The notes under the pieces: generated by a model
The model's database searches: none
What the model saw: the letters and a program-made list of their open reading frames with translations, nothing else
What the model was told of the DNA's origin: nothing
Part shown: piece after piece, positions 32,318 to 44,728 of the stretch
Numbering within the stretch: position 1 is the stretch's first letter
Layout: every line of letters begins with the position of its first letter
Translations under genes and position numbers: made by a program
Assembly (NCBI GenBank): GCA_029204045.2
Contig: CM055074.1
Location: 13,810,664-13,874,663 of the forward strand
Length of the DNA: 64,000 bases
Direction of reading: 5' to 3'
Source: Tillandsia leiboldiana
Taxonomy: Eukaryota; Streptophyta; Magnoliopsida; Poales; Bromeliaceae

Positions 32318-33563
32318 TGTAGGTTTTTATATATTAAGGATCCACAAGGATCTAAATAGGTACTATCAAACAACTAGAGGGGGGGTGAATAGGTGTAATA
32401 TTTAAAAAACCAATCTCAGTGCAAAATAAAAACCAATGCGTAAAATAAAAACAGCACACCGAGATTTACGTGGAAACTCCAATCCAAGAGAAAAACCACG
32501 GGACCAACACGCAATAACAATCCAATAAGAAAAGAAGAATAACAAGGTGATTACCGACTCCACGGACTCAATCCTCTCCTTCAACTTCTTCGGACCTTGC
32601 GCTCCACCGATTGCACGTCAACTGCACACGTTCGAATCCACGAACGCCACTCGAATCCACGAGCACACGTTTCGAATCCACGAAACGCCTTCAGCACACC
32701 GAATCCACGATGCCACGTCGAATCCACGACGCAAACTCAGCCGGTAAGAATATTGGCTTCGATGGTGATCCTTTGCTTAGAACCGTAGAAGGAATCTCTA
32801 AGCAAAGACTAGATCAATTCGACAAAAGATAGATCTTGGAAGAACCGTCGAATTGACCTAAAAGAGGCTAAAGAGAAGAACGATAAAAACCTAGCCTCTA
32901 GGGTTGCTCTCGAGTGTTTCTGAAATTTATCGGTAGTTCTAGAGAAACCCTAAGTATCTATTTATAGGTTAGAAACCTTTGGAAAGAGATAAGCATCAAA
33001 AACTGACTTAACAGAATTTTTCCCGCACGACGGTCCGGACTGGATTGGCTCGTTCCGGACTGTCGTTGTTTTTCAGAGAATTCCTGAAAAATCAAGGTTC
33101 GGGGTCCGGAACGAAATGCCACGGTCCGGACTATTCATGCAGTTTCTGCAAAAACTACGTTCGGGGTCCGGAACGAAACAGGGATGTTCAGGACTGGATT
33201 TGTGCATGAACTACCAACGTTCGGGGTCCGGACTGTAGTCCCCTGTTCCGGATCCTTAACATGTAACTTGTCCAGTTTTTGATTTTTATGCATTAAAAAC
33301 TTATCCAAGTGTTTCTAAACTACTCAAATGTATTCAGATCACCAAAATTATTTAGTTAAACGTACCTGATCAATTCGAATCCATTTTTCTTGAGATTGAT
33401 GTTTATGATCCATAATTCTTCAACTTCAATCTTCAAGACTCAAAACACTGAGTGTCAAGCTCTTGTTGAATCTTCTCTAAGTCTTCGATTACTGATTGAC
33501 AATTTGATCACTTCAAGACTCCGACTCAACTCACGAAATATGCCAACACAAAAAGCCGTAACA
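32318..33563 (-). repeat. Sire-N1 3' LTR
   Basis: TGTAGGTTTTTATATATT to GCCGTAACA. It carries a GTCCGGAC/GTTCGGGGTCCGG array (33030-33260), the CGAATCCAC array (32633-32732) and CTATTTATAG near 32958. Confidence 0.93.
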
Positions 33564-34195
33564 ATCTCCCCCTTTGGCAATTTCGTGACAAAACCCAAAA
33601 ATACATAAAACGCTCAAGACACTCATCTTAAACCAAAAAATCGAAACTCAATGTCATCACCAAAACATTGACTTTCTTTGCGTGAAAGATCCAATAAATA
33701 AAAATTACATTTGAACCAGTCTTAGAACAAACTCTATGACTTAGGACTTGGAGTCTTAAAGTGATGTAAATCCTGCAAAACAAAACTCCAAACAAAATCA
33801 AAAGTTAGTCGTTAGAAATTAAATGTAAATCCTACATTTGATCCGTCCTTTTGGTTCTTTTTGTTTTTCGGCTCCTTTTTCATCATCTCCCCCTATCTCG
33901 ATGATCTCATCTCCGTCTCCCCCTATTTCTCTTCTCCCCCTTTTTGTTACAAATTGTCAAACAGTGAACATACTAGACAAAAGGAAATCACTAACAGCAT
34001 TAGTTCATAGAGAAAGAGAGATAAAAGCTCAGTTCCGGTATATAACAAAAACACAGATTGCATACCGGTACTCGAAAGCAAAAATCAAATAATTTCTTGA
34101 AACAAATCTAGATTTTGAAATCTTTGAATTACCGATTTGCGTGCAATCAAGAAAATCAATTTAAGTGCTTGAAAATTATGAGATCACATAGATGT
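33564..34195 (-). other. Sire-N1 3' internal region with polypurine tract
   Basis: AAAGGGGGAGAT on the minus strand directly abuts the LTR at 33564-33575. The rest is non-coding and matches 35527-36265 of Sire-N2. It ends with GATGT (34191-34195), the duplication of the nested element. Confidence 0.85.
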
Positions 34196-35526
34196 TGTAG
34201 GTTTTTATAGGATCCACAAGGATCTAAATAGGTACTATCAAACAACTAGAGGGGGGGTGAATAGGTGTAATACTTATAAAACCAAATCTCAGTGCAAAAT
34301 AAAAACCAATGCGGAAAATAAAAACAACACACCGAGATTTACGTGGAAACTCCAATCCAGGAGAAAAACCACGGGACCAACACGCAATAACAATCCACTA
34401 AGAATAGAAGAATAACAAGGTGATTACCGACTCCACGGACTCAAACCCCTCCTTCAGCTTCTTCGGACCTTGCGCTGACCGGTTGGATATCCGCGCAATA
34501 ACAATCCCTAAGAAAAGAAGAATAACAAGGTGATTACCGTCTCCACGGATTTAACCCCTCCTTCAATTTCTTGGACCTCGCGCTCCACCGATTTTGCACG
34601 CCCACTGCACACGTTCGAATCCACGAACGCCACTCGAATCCACGAGCACACGTTTCGAATCCACGAAACGCCTTTAGCACACCGAATCCACGATGCCACG
34701 TCGAATCCACGACGCAAACTCAGTCGATAAGAATATTGACTTCGATGGTGATCCTTTGCTTAGATTATCAATGAAGATCCATGGGAAAAATCTCTAAGCA
34801 AAGATTAGATCAATTCGACAAAAGATAGATCTTGGAAGAACCGTCGAATTGACCTAAAAGAGGCTATTAAGAAGAACAATGAAAACCTAGCCTCTAGGGT
34901 TGCTCTCAAGTGTTTTATAAATTAATCGGTAGAGAACCCACGTTCTTGAGAAACCCTAAATGTCTATTTATAGTTTAGAAACCTTTGGAAAGAGATAAGC
35001 ATCAAAAACTGCCTTAACAGAAATTTTCCCGCACGACGATCCGGATCAGATTTATGGCGATCCTGATCGTCGTCTTTTTTTCAGCAATTCCTGGAAAAAC
35101 AAGGTTCGGGATCCGGATCGGAATTCTGATCCGGATCGGAATTCTGATCCTGATCGGAATTCTGATCCTGATCGGAATTCTGATCCTGATCAGAATTCTG
35201 AACATCCAATTTGTCCAGTTTTTGATTTGTAAGCAATGAAAACTTATCCAAGTGTTTCTAAACTACTCAAATGTATTCGGATCACCAAAATTATTTAGTT
35301 AAACGTACCTAAGCAATCCGGATCCATTTTCCTTGAGATTGATCTATAAGATCCACAATTCTTCACCTTCAATCTTCAAGACTCAAAACACTAAGTGTCA
35401 ACTTGAGCTCTTGTTGAATCTTCTCTAAGTCTTCGATTGCTGATTGACAATTTGATCACTTCAAGACTCCGACTCAACCCACTGACTTGACTCACGAAAT
35501 ATGCCAACACCAAAAATGCCGTAACA
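34196..35526 (-). repeat. Sire-N2 3' LTR
   Basis: 1331 bp, TGTAGGTTTTTATAGG to ATGCCGTAACA. Compared with Sire-N1 it has an extra partial duplication of the promoter-distal part: the block ending AACAAGGTGATTACCG occurs twice, at 34380-34430 and 34495-34542. It holds the CGAATCCAC array and an 18-bp GATC array. Confidence 0.95.
35110..35199. repeat. 18-bp GATCC(G/T)GATCGGAATTCT tandem array, 5 units
   Basis: Five units, nearly identical, in the Sire-N2 3' LTR. It occupies the place of the TCCGGA palindrome array of Sire-A and Sire-N1. The first units hold GATCCGGATC, the later ones GATCCTGATC. Confidence 0.92.
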
Positions 35527-37180
35527 ATCTCCCCCTTTGGCAATTTCGTGACAAAACCCAAAAATACATAAAAGCTCAAAACACTCATCTTAAACCAAAA
35601 AATCGAAACTCAATGTCATCACCAAAACATTGATTTTCTTTGCGTGAAAGATCCAATAAATACAAAATTACATTTGAACCAAACAGTCCTAGAACATACT
35701 CTATGACTTAGGACTTGGAGTCTTAAAGTGATGTAATTCCTGCAAAACAAAAACTCCAAACAAAATCAAACGTTAGTCGTTAGAAATTAGAATCCTACAT
35801 TTGATCCGTCTTCCTTTTGGTTCTTTTGTTTTTTCTTTGTCTCCCCCTATCTTGAGCATCTCTAACATGTTCTCCATGTTCTTGAGCATCTATGTTCTCC
35901 CCCTTTGTGGTACGATCATCATTCTCCGTTCTCCCCCTCATTTTCCGTTCTCCCCCATTTTTCAATTTTCGATTCGTTTGTCCTCTCTTGATGATCTCAT
36001 CTCCGTCATTTCTCTTCTCCCCCTTTTTGTCACAAATTGTCAAACAGTGAACATACTAGACAAAAGGAAATCACTAACAATATTAGTTCATAGAGAAAGA
36101 GAGATAAAAGCTCAGTTCTGGTATATAACAAAAATGCAGATTCCGTACCTGTACCAGAAAGCAAAAATCAAATAATTTCTTGAAACAAATCCAGATTTTA
36201 GAATCTTTTCAAATACCGATTTGTATTCCATCAAGAAATCAATTTAAGTGCTTTAAACAGTGAATTCACACAGATGTCATTCAATCCAATTAATTTCACA
36301 AAATTAAAAAGATTTACTCCAAAATCATGAAAAATAAAGGTAAAACATTATAAACCGTTTTTCATGTTATATTCATCAAACACAAGTCATCAAAAATAAT
36401 CTTGAGATCCAAAGTCTATCAAGATGTAACGGATTTACAAAGATGACATACGGAGATTTCCAAACGACATCAATCTTGAATTCTACCCTTTCAAATTGAG
36501 ATAATCACTAAAATACCTAAGGGTGGCTCTTTGAGCATCTTTCAACTATCCCACCTTATACCAACCAGGAGATTGTTCAAAATATAAGAGTTTTGCATAT
36601 AAATCTCCAAATGCTTCAACTAAAGATTTTCTCATAAAATACTATCAAGCATCCATAACATGTGGTAGCTTCACACACAAACCGGACGACCGGGGTGGCA
36701 GCTCTTTCCAGCATGTGGTGGTAGTTTTCACACTCCTTTCGGATGTAACTCTTTCCACATCTTTTGCAAATCATTTCAATACCCTTGTAAGAATGCAATC
36801 TCTTACGTGAAAGAATTAAATCCCAAATTTTAGTCTATCGGTTGTCTCACGTTTATCACAATGAACTCACACAACCGAGATAGATTAAGCATCTAAAGAT
36901 CACACATGATTTCTAAAATTTGATGCTTATAATATCAAAAACTCCTATAATGAAGTATCTTCAAGATTATGATTATGGAGTAAAGTTGATAATCCATATA
37001 AAATTAAATTGGAGTGATTGAAAGTGAAAGCCCTTTTCATTCAATGCACTTGTTCATTAAAAACCCTTTTGTTCAAAAACAAAGTATAAAAACGAAGAGC
37101 ATTGAAAAACATGTAATGCAAAGATTAAGAAAAATATGAAAGGAAAACTAATCAAAGCATTACATACAGTCATAAGCTAT
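35527..37180 (-). other. Sire-N2 non-coding internal region
   Basis: Polypurine tract at 35527-35538, a second purine run on the minus strand near 36010-36035 (AAAAAGGGGGAGAAGAGAA), and then about 1.1 kb shared with Sire-N1 40532-41412 and, in part, with the post-pol spacer of Sire-A (CTACCACCACATG, GTCGTCCGG near 36660-36740). No ORF3 and no pol remain. Confidence 0.8.
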
Positions 37181-39142
37181 TTAGAACTTAAGACAAGGAA
37201 AGATATCACCTTTCCGAATCCAAAAGCGCTGAATTTTGGGTTGTCTTGATTCGTTGTGGCCGGGGGTTGTCCGCTTTGACTGTTGATCCACCTTAGGTCT
37301 TTGCCTCGCAGTGATCCACTTGAACGATTGATGTTGTGGCTCGGACCTTTGGTGGGTTGAGTGAACTCCTTTGACTTGATGTGTCATTTGATTCCGTTGA
37401 ATTCGCTCCGTAGATGAAGTTGCCGAAGGACTCTTCTTTCTCTTTTTCGGGCAATTCTTCACCAAATGTCCTTCAAGTCCACATAAGTGACAAGTTCTTC
37501 CTTTCAATTTCATTGTGGAACTTGAAGCATGCACAGTTTGGTCCCTTTTGAATCCCAAACCAACCTTGCTTGTTTGACCTAAACCGGACATACACTCAAG
37601 TTTCTTGGAATCGGTTGAGATCCTTTGTATGTCGGATTTAAGTTGATGAACTTGTTTGGTCAATGCTTGGTTGGTGACATGAATCTCCTCAAACTGTTTT
37701 TCTAGAAAACCAATCTTGTCCGTATATGATTTAGCGTTTGTCTCCGATTGGTTTAGCTTTTCTTGGAGGATTTTATTGTTATTCAATAAACGTCATTGTT
37801 CCTCCTCGAGATCATGAAGTTTTATCTTTAAAGCATGATTCTCGTCTTGATTCTCAAGTCGTTGCTTCCTCAACTTCTTGATATGCTTGGCCATCTTCTT
37901 AGATTCCGCAAGAAGTTGTTGATATGCCTCAACGAGTTCTTCCTCGTCCGACTCCCCCTCACTTGATGACTCTCCGCCGGATGTTGATGTTTCATGCAAA
38001 ATCAAAGGAATAGAGTCAGTGATTAAAGATGATAAGCAACCATTAGAAGAGGGAATATAAGAGGCATGAGAGGCAACAACTTTTTCCCCTTTACTTGAGG
38101 TCGATTCATTAGAAGTAGAATCGTCCCAAGTTTTTGCTTGCAAAGCCCTCTTTTTATATGATTTCGGAGAAGGACAATCCGTTGAAAAATGGCCGTAGCC
38201 TTTGCATCGATAGCATTGGATTTCCCCTTCGAAATCATCTTTCTCTTTTTCTTTAGAGGGTTTTGCAAAGCTTTTGAGATTAGAGGATTTAGAACCCGAT
38301 GATCCTTTAGAAGATTTCGTGGATGAAGATCCATCGGTTCGATTCTTCCAAAACTTCCGACGAAATTTCTTTACTATCCGCGCCAATTGTTCTTCAAAAT
38401 CGGCAAAAGAGATTTCATCGTCGGAACTTGATTCGCTATCTTCTTCCTTTGTTGATTTGAATGCAATACCTGTAAGCTTAGAAGAAGACTTGGAAGAAAC
38501 TTGATTAGTAGGAAAAGTCATTTCATAAGTTTGCAAAGCACCTACTAATTCCTCTATACTCATCTCATCCGGATGACTAACGGTTTCAATGGCGGTTACC
38601 TTTGCCCTAAACCGTTCCGGAAGAGTCCGAAGTATCTTTCTTACAATTTTCGACTCCGGGATCTTTTCTCCTAAATTAGCACATGTATTTATTACATCTT
38701 GAAGTCTAGTGTAATAATCTGTAAACAATTCATGCTCTTCCATATGAATAGAGTCAAATTGACTTGTAAGCATCTGGAGCTTTTGAATTTTTACAAGATT
38801 AGTACCCTCATGTGTAATTTTGAGAATATCCCAAATTTTCTTTGCGGTTTCACACGCGGAAATTCGTGTGAACTCAGTCGAGGAAAGAGAATTAAATAAA
38901 GCGTTCATACCTTTCCCATTGTAAGAAGATCTTTCAAAATCCTCTTTGGACCATCTAGAGCGAGGTTTTGGGGTAGTAGAATTTCCTACTTCCTCAACAG
39001 GATGCACCCAACCGTATTCCACGGATTGCCATACCCGCTCATCAATTGCGATGAGAAAAGCTCTCATCCGCACTTTCCAATAAGCATAATTAGTCCCATC
39101 AAAAAGAGGAGGTCTATAAATATTACCACTTTCACCCATCAT
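37181..39142 (-). pseudogene. gag: Sire-N2 gag, one nonsense codon, otherwise open
   Basis: The start is the ATG at 39142 (MMGESGNIYRPPLFDGTNYA), just inside the primer site; codons before it only read through the LTR. The frame runs about 650 codons without a frameshift and has a single TGA at 37793-37795, where Sire-N1 has a sense codon. It contains the copia gag body (WSKEDFERSSYNGKGMNALF, KILRTLPERFRAKVTAIETV), zinc knuckle CYRCKGYGHFSTDC, an acidic Ser-rich linker, a Lys/Glu-rich coiled coil and a second knuckle CHLCGLEGHLVKNC. It ends RKGDIFPCLKF, the point where pol begins in Sire-A. Gag would package the element RNA in the cytoplasm. Confidence 0.92.
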
Positions 39143-39163
39143 GATAGATAAACCTAAAACCCG

Positions 39164-39174
39164 CTCTGATACCA
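39164..39174 (-). other. Sire-N2 primer-binding site
   Basis: TGGTATCAGAG on the minus strand, abutting the 5' LTR at 39177. It is identical to the Sire-A site. Confidence 0.9.
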
Positions 39175-39176
39175 CT

Positions 39177-40526
39177 TGTATGTTTTTATAGGATCCACAA
39201 GGATCTAAATAGGTACTATCAAACAACTAGAGGGGGGGTGAATAGGTGTAATACTTATAAAACCAAATCTCAGTGCAAAATAAAAACCAATGCGGAAAAT
39301 AAAAACAACACACCGAGATTTACGTGGAAACTCCAATCCAGGAGAAAAACCACGGGACCAACACGCAATAACAATCCACTAAGAATAGAAGAATAACAAG
39401 GTGATTACCGACTCCACGGACTCAAACCCCTCCTTCAGCTTCTTCGGACCTTGCGCTGACCGGTTGGATATCCGCGCAATAACAATCCCTAAGAAAAGAA
39501 GAATAACAAGGTGATTACCGTCTCCACGGATTTAACCCCTCCTTCAATTTCTTGGACCTCGCGCTCCACCGATTTTGCACGCCCACTGCACACGTTCGAA
39601 TCCACGAACGCCACTCGAATCCACGAGCACACGTTTCGAATCCACGAAACGCCTTTAGCACACCGAATCCACGATGCCACGTCGAATCCACGACGCAAAC
39701 TCAGTCGATAAGAATATTGACTTCGATGGTGATCCTTTGCTTAGATTATCAATGAAGATCCATGGGAAAAATCTCTAAGCAAAGATTAGATCAATTCAAC
39801 AAAAGATAGATCTTGGAAGAACCGTCGAATTGACCTAAAAGAGGCTATTAAGAAGAACAATGAAAACCTAGCCTCTAGGGTTGCTCTCAAGTGTTTTATA
39901 AATTAATCGGTAGAGAACCCACGTTCTTGAGAAACCCTAAATGTCTATTTATAGTTTAGAAATCTTTGGAAAGAGATAAGCATCAAAAACTGCCTTAACA
40001 GAAATTTTCCCGCACGACGATCCGGATCAGATTTATGGCGATCCTGATCGTCGTCTTTTTTTCAGCAATTCCTGAAAAAAACAAGGTTCGGGATCCGGAT
40101 CGGAATTCTGATCCGGATCGGAATTCTGATCCTGATCGGAATTCTGATCCTGATCGGAATTCTGATCCTGATCGGAATTCTGATCCTGATCAGAATTCTG
40201 AACATCCAATTTGTCCAGTTTTTGATTTGTAAGCAATGAAAACTTATCCAAGTGTTTCTAAACTACTCAAATGTATTCGGATCACCAAAATTATTTAGTT
40301 AAACGTACCTAAGCAATCCGAATCCATTTTCCTTGAGATTGATCTATAAGATCCACAATTCTTCACCTTCAATCTTCAAGACTCAAAACACTAAGTGTCA
40401 ACTTGAGCTCTTGTTGAATGTTCTCTAAGTCTTCGATTGCTGATTGACAATTTGATCACTTCAAGACTCCGACTCAACCCACTGACTTGACTCACGAAAT
40501 ATGCCAACACCAAAAATGCCGTAACA
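39177..40526 (-). repeat. Sire-N2 5' LTR
   Basis: 1350 bp, nearly identical to 34196-35526. It starts TGTATG where the partner has TGTAGG. Confidence 0.95.
40092..40199. repeat. 18-bp GATC tandem array, 6 units
   Basis: Same array as 35110-35199 with one more unit, which accounts for most of the LTR length difference. Confidence 0.92.
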
Positions 40527-40531
40527 GATGT

Positions 40532-41412
40532 CATTCAATCCAATTAATTTTACAAAAATTAAAAAGATTTACTCCGAAATCATGAAAAACAAAGATAAAA
40601 CATTATAAACCGTTTTTCATATTATATATGTCAAACACAAGTCATCAAAAGTAATCTAGAGATCCAAACTCTATCAAGATGTAACGGATTTACAAAGATG
40701 ATTTAAAAAGATTTCCAAATGACATCAATTTTGAATTTTACCCTTCTAAATTGAGATATGCACTAAAATACCTAAGGGTGGCTCTTTGAGCATCTTTTAA
40801 CTATCCCACCTTATACCAACCAAGAGATTGTTCAAAATAAGAAGTTTGAATATAAATCTCCGAATGCTTCAACTAAAAAATTTCAAAAATATTTTTCTAG
40901 CATCCAAAACATGTGGTAGCTTCACACACAAACCGGACGACCGGGGTGGCAGCTCTTTCCAACATGTGGTGATAGTTTTCACACTCCTTTCGGATGTAAC
41001 TCTTTCCACATCTTTTGCAATTCATTTCATTACCCTTGTAAGAAAATACAATCTTTTATGTGAAAGAATTAAATCCTAAATTTTAGTCTATCAGTTGTCT
41101 CATGTTTATCACAAAGAACTCACACAACCGAGATAGATTAATCATCTAAAGATAACACATGATTACTAAAATTTGATGAATATAATTGTCAAAAACTCCT
41201 ATAATGAAGTATCTTCAAGAATTATGATTATGGAGTAAAGTTGATAATTCATATAAAATTAAAATTGGAGTGATTGAAAGTGAAACCCTTTTTATTCAAT
41301 GCACTTGTTCGTTAAAACCCTTTTGTTTAAAAACAAAACATAAAAACGAAGAGCATTGAAAACATGTAATGCAGAGATTAAGAAAAATATGAAAGGAAAA
41401 CCAATCAAAGCA
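40532..41412 (-). other. Sire-N1 non-coding internal region
   Basis: Continues Sire-N1 after the nested element. It matches 36270-37180 closely and holds no gene. Confidence 0.85.
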
Positions 41413-43389
41413 TTACATACAGTCATAAGCTATGTAGAACTTAAGACAAGGAAAGATATCACCTTTCCGAATCCAAAATCGTCGGATTTTGGGTTGTCTT
41501 GATTCATTGTGACCGGGAGTTGATAGCTTTGACTGTTGGTCCACCTTAGGTCTTTGCCTCGCAATGATCCACTTGTATGATTGATGTTGTGGCTCGGACC
41601 TTTGGTGGATTGAGTGAACTCCTTTGACTTGATGAGCCTTTTGATTCCGTTGAGTTCGCTCCGTAGATGAAGTTGCCGAAGAATTCCTCTTTCTCTTTTT
41701 CGGGCACGACTTCATCAAGTGTCCTTCAAGTCCACATTGGTGACAAGTTCTTCCTCTCAATTTAATTGTGGAACTTGAAGCCTTCACAGTTTGGTTCTTT
41801 TTGAATCCCAAACCAACCTTGCTTGTTTGACCTAATCCGGACATACAATCAAGTTTCTTGGAACCGGTTGAAAGCCTTTGTATGTCGGATTTAAGTTGAT
41901 GAACTTGCTTGGTCAAAGCTTGGTTGGTGACATGAATTTCCTCAAACTGCTTTTCAAGAAAATCAATCTTGTTAATATGGGAATTAACGATCGTTTCCGA
42001 TTGATTTATCTTTTCTTGGAGGATTTTATTATTATCCAATAAAAGCTCTCGTTCCTTCTCGAGATCATGAAGTTTGATCTTTAAAGCATGATTCTCGTCT
42101 TGAATCTCAAGTCGTTGCTTCCTCAACTTCTTAATATGCTTGGCCATCTTCTTTGATTCCGTAAGAAGTTGTTGATATGCCTCAACGAGTTCTTCTTCGT
42201 CCGACTCCCCCTCACTTGATGACTCTCCGCCGGATGTTGATGTTTCATGCAAAATCAAAGGAATAGAGTCAGTGATTAAAGATGATAAGCAAACATTAGA
42301 AGAGGGAATTTGAGAGGCATGAAAGGCAACGACTTTTTCCTCTTTACTTGAGGTCGATTCATTAGAAGTAGAATCGTCCCAAGTTTTTGCTTGCAAAGCC
42401 TTCTTTTTATATGATTTCGGAGAAGGACAATCCGTTGAAATATGGTCGTAGCCTTTGCATCTATAACATTGGATTTCCCCTTCGAATTCATCTTTTTCCT
42501 TAGAAGGTTTTCTAGAGCTTTTGAGGTTAGAGGATTTAGAACCCGATGATCATTTAGATGGTTTCGAGGATGAAGATCCATCGGTTCGATTCTTCCAAAA
42601 CTTTCGACAAAATTTCTTCGTGATCCGCGCCAATTGTTCTTCAAACTCGGCAAAAGAGATTTCATCGTCGGAACTCGATTCACCATCTTCTTCCTTTGTT
42701 GATTTGAATGCAATGCCTGTAAGCTTAGAAGAAGACTTGAAAGAAATTTGATTAGTAGGAAAAGTCATCTCATAAGTTTGTAAAGCACCTACTAATTCCT
42801 CTACTCTCATCTCATCCGGATGACTGATGGTTTCAATGGCGGCAACCTTTGCCCTAAACCGTTCCGGAAGAGTCCGAAGTATCTTTCTTACAACTTTCGA
42901 CTCCGGGATCTTTTCTCCTAAATTAGCACATGTATTGATTATATCTTGAAGTCTAGTGTAATAATCAGTAAACAATTCATGCTCATCCATATGAATAGAG
43001 TCAAATTGACTTGTAAGCATTTGGAGCTTTTGAATTTTTACTAGATTAGTACCCTCATGTGTAATTTTGAGAATATCCCAAATCTCCTTTGCAGTTTCAC
43101 ACGCGGAAATTCGTGTGAACTCGGTCGAGGAAAGAGAATTAAATAAAGCGTTCATAGCTTTCCCATTGTAAGAAAATCTTTCGAATTCCTCTTTGGACCA
43201 TCTAGAGCGAGGTTTTGGGGTAGTAGAATTTCCTACTTCCTCAGTTGGATGTACCCAACCGTATTCAACGGTTTGCCATACCCGCTCATCAATTGCGATG
43301 AGAAAGGCTCTCATTCGCACTTTTCAATACGCATAATTGGTCCCATCAAAAAGAGGAGGTCTATAAATATTACCACTTTCACCCGACAT
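41413..43389 (-). pseudogene. gag: Sire-N1 gag, few nonsense codons, frame kept
   Basis: The start is the ATG at 43389 (MSGESGNIYRPPLFDGTNYA). The same frame is kept to 41413 with no frameshift. Two TGA codons interrupt it: one at 43324-43326, where the conserved Trp of AYWKVR stands, and one at 42550-42552. The stretch 41413-42549 is open. Domains: copia gag body (KILRTLPERFRAKVAAIETI), zinc knuckle CYRCKGYDHISTDC with Asp for a conserved Gly, an acidic Ser-rich linker, a coiled coil, and a second knuckle CHQCGLEGHLMKSC. It ends RKGDIFPCLKFYIAYDCM, and pol is absent downstream. Confidence 0.92.
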
Positions 43390-43470
43390 GATAGATAAAC
43401 CTAAAACCCGCTCCGATACCACTTTCACCCGACATGATAGATAAACCTAAAACCCGCTCTGATACCACTT
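43371..43470 (-). repeat. 46-bp tandem duplication covering the Sire-N1 primer site
   Basis: Two copies (43371-43416, 43417-43462) of a unit holding the leader and the gag ATG, ending in a second, slightly mutated primer site (CTCCGATACC). The intact site CTCTGATACCA lies at 43457-43467. Sire-N2 has a single copy. The junction is the 7-mer AGTGGTA, which occurs both in the primer site and in the fifth and sixth gag codons. Confidence 0.88.
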
Positions 43471-44728
43471 TTAGGTTTTTATATATTAAGGATCCACAAG
43501 GATCTAAATAGGTACTATCAAACAACTAGAGGGGGGGTGAATAGGTGTAATATTTAAAAAAACAATCTCAGTGCAAAATAAAAACCAATGCGTAAAATAA
43601 AAACAGCACACCGAGATTTACGTGGAAACTCCAATCCAAGAGAAAAACCACGGGACCAACACGCAATAACAATCCAATAAGAAAAGAATAATAACAAGGT
43701 GATTACCGACTCCACGGACTCAAACCTCTCCTTCAACTTCTTCGGACCTTGCGCTCCACCGATTGCACGTTCACTGCACACGTTCGAATCCACGAACGCC
43801 ACTCGAATCCACGAGCACACGTTTCGAATCCACGAAACGCCTTCAGCACACCGAATCCACGATGCCACGTCGAATCCACGACGCAAACTCAGCCGGTAAG
43901 AATATTGGCTTCGATGGTGATCCTTTGCTTAGATTATCATTGAGGAACCGTAGAAGGAATCTCTAAGCAAAGACTAGATCAATCCGACAAAAGATAGATC
44001 TTGGAAGAACCGTCGAATTGACCTAAAAGAGGCTAAAGAGAAGAACGATAAAAACCTAGCCTCTAGGGTTGCTCTCGAGTGTTTCTAAAATTTATCGGTA
44101 GTTCTAGAGAAACCCTAAGTGTCTATTTATATGTTAGAAACCTTTGGAAAGAGATAAGCATCAAAAACTGACTTAACAGAATTTTTCCCGCACGACGGTC
44201 CGAACTGGATTGGCTCGTTCCGGACTGTCGTTGTTTTTCAGAGAATTCCTGAAAAATCAAGGTTCGGGGTCCGGAACGAAATGCCACGGTCCGGACTGTT
44301 CATGCAGTTTCTGCAAAAACTACATTCGGGGTCCGGAATGAAATAGGGATGTTCAGGACTGGATTTGTGCATGAACTACCAACGTTCGGGGTCCGGACTG
44401 TAATCCCCTGTTCCGGATCCTGAACATGTAACTTGTCCAGTTTTTTATTTTTATGCATTAAAAACTTATCCAAGTGTTTCTAAACTACTCAAATGTATTC
44501 AAATCACCAAAATTATTTAGTTAAACGTACCTGATCAATCCGAATCCATTTTCCTTGAGATTGATGTTTATGATCCATAATTCTTCAACTTCAATCTTCA
44601 AGACTCAAAACACTGAGTGTCAAGCTCTTGTTGAATCTTCTCTAAGTCTTCGATTACTGATTGACAATTTGATCACTTCAAGACTCCGACTCAACTCACG
44701 AAATATGCCAACACAAAAAGCCGTAACA
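43470..44728 (-). repeat. Sire-N1 5' LTR
   Basis: 1259 bp copy of 32318-33563. The terminal TG has become TT, so this LTR end is mutated. It is followed by CACAC at 44729-44733. Confidence 0.92.

Larger units (their letters stand above)
34196..40526 (-). mobile_element. Sire-N2: gag-only Sirevirus-like copia element nested in Sire-N1
   Basis: 6331 bp with LTRs 34196-35526 and 39177-40526 and duplication GATGT (34191-34195, 40527-40531). The structure is the same as Sire-N1: primer site, gag, non-coding region, polypurine tract, no pol. By eye the LTRs differ at only about six bases plus one 18-bp array unit, so this is the youngest insertion whose LTR pair I could compare. It landed in the homologous part of Sire-N1, next to CATTCAATCCAATTAATTT, which both share. 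Confidence 0.95.
32318..44728 (-). mobile_element. Sire-N1: gag-only Sirevirus-like copia element (outer)
   Basis: Bounded by LTRs at 32318-33563 and 43470-44728, with CACAC at 32313-32317 and 44729-44733. Without the nested Sire-N2 it is about 6.1 kb. It has a Met-tRNA primer site, a long gag and a polypurine tract, but no protease, integrase, RT or RNase H. Parts of the post-pol region of Sire-A are present. By eye the LTRs differ at about 20 positions plus a small indel near 43932. Confidence 0.93.

Noticed and set aside
35110..35199. Regular short repeats that could suggest a CRISPR array
   Set aside because: Tandem 18-bp units without unique spacers, in a plant LTR, with no cas genes.
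37181..39142. Counting the 477-codon frame from 39226 as the gag start
   Set aside because: The first 28 codons read through the LTR end and primer site; the conserved start MMGESGN at 39142 matches the sister element.
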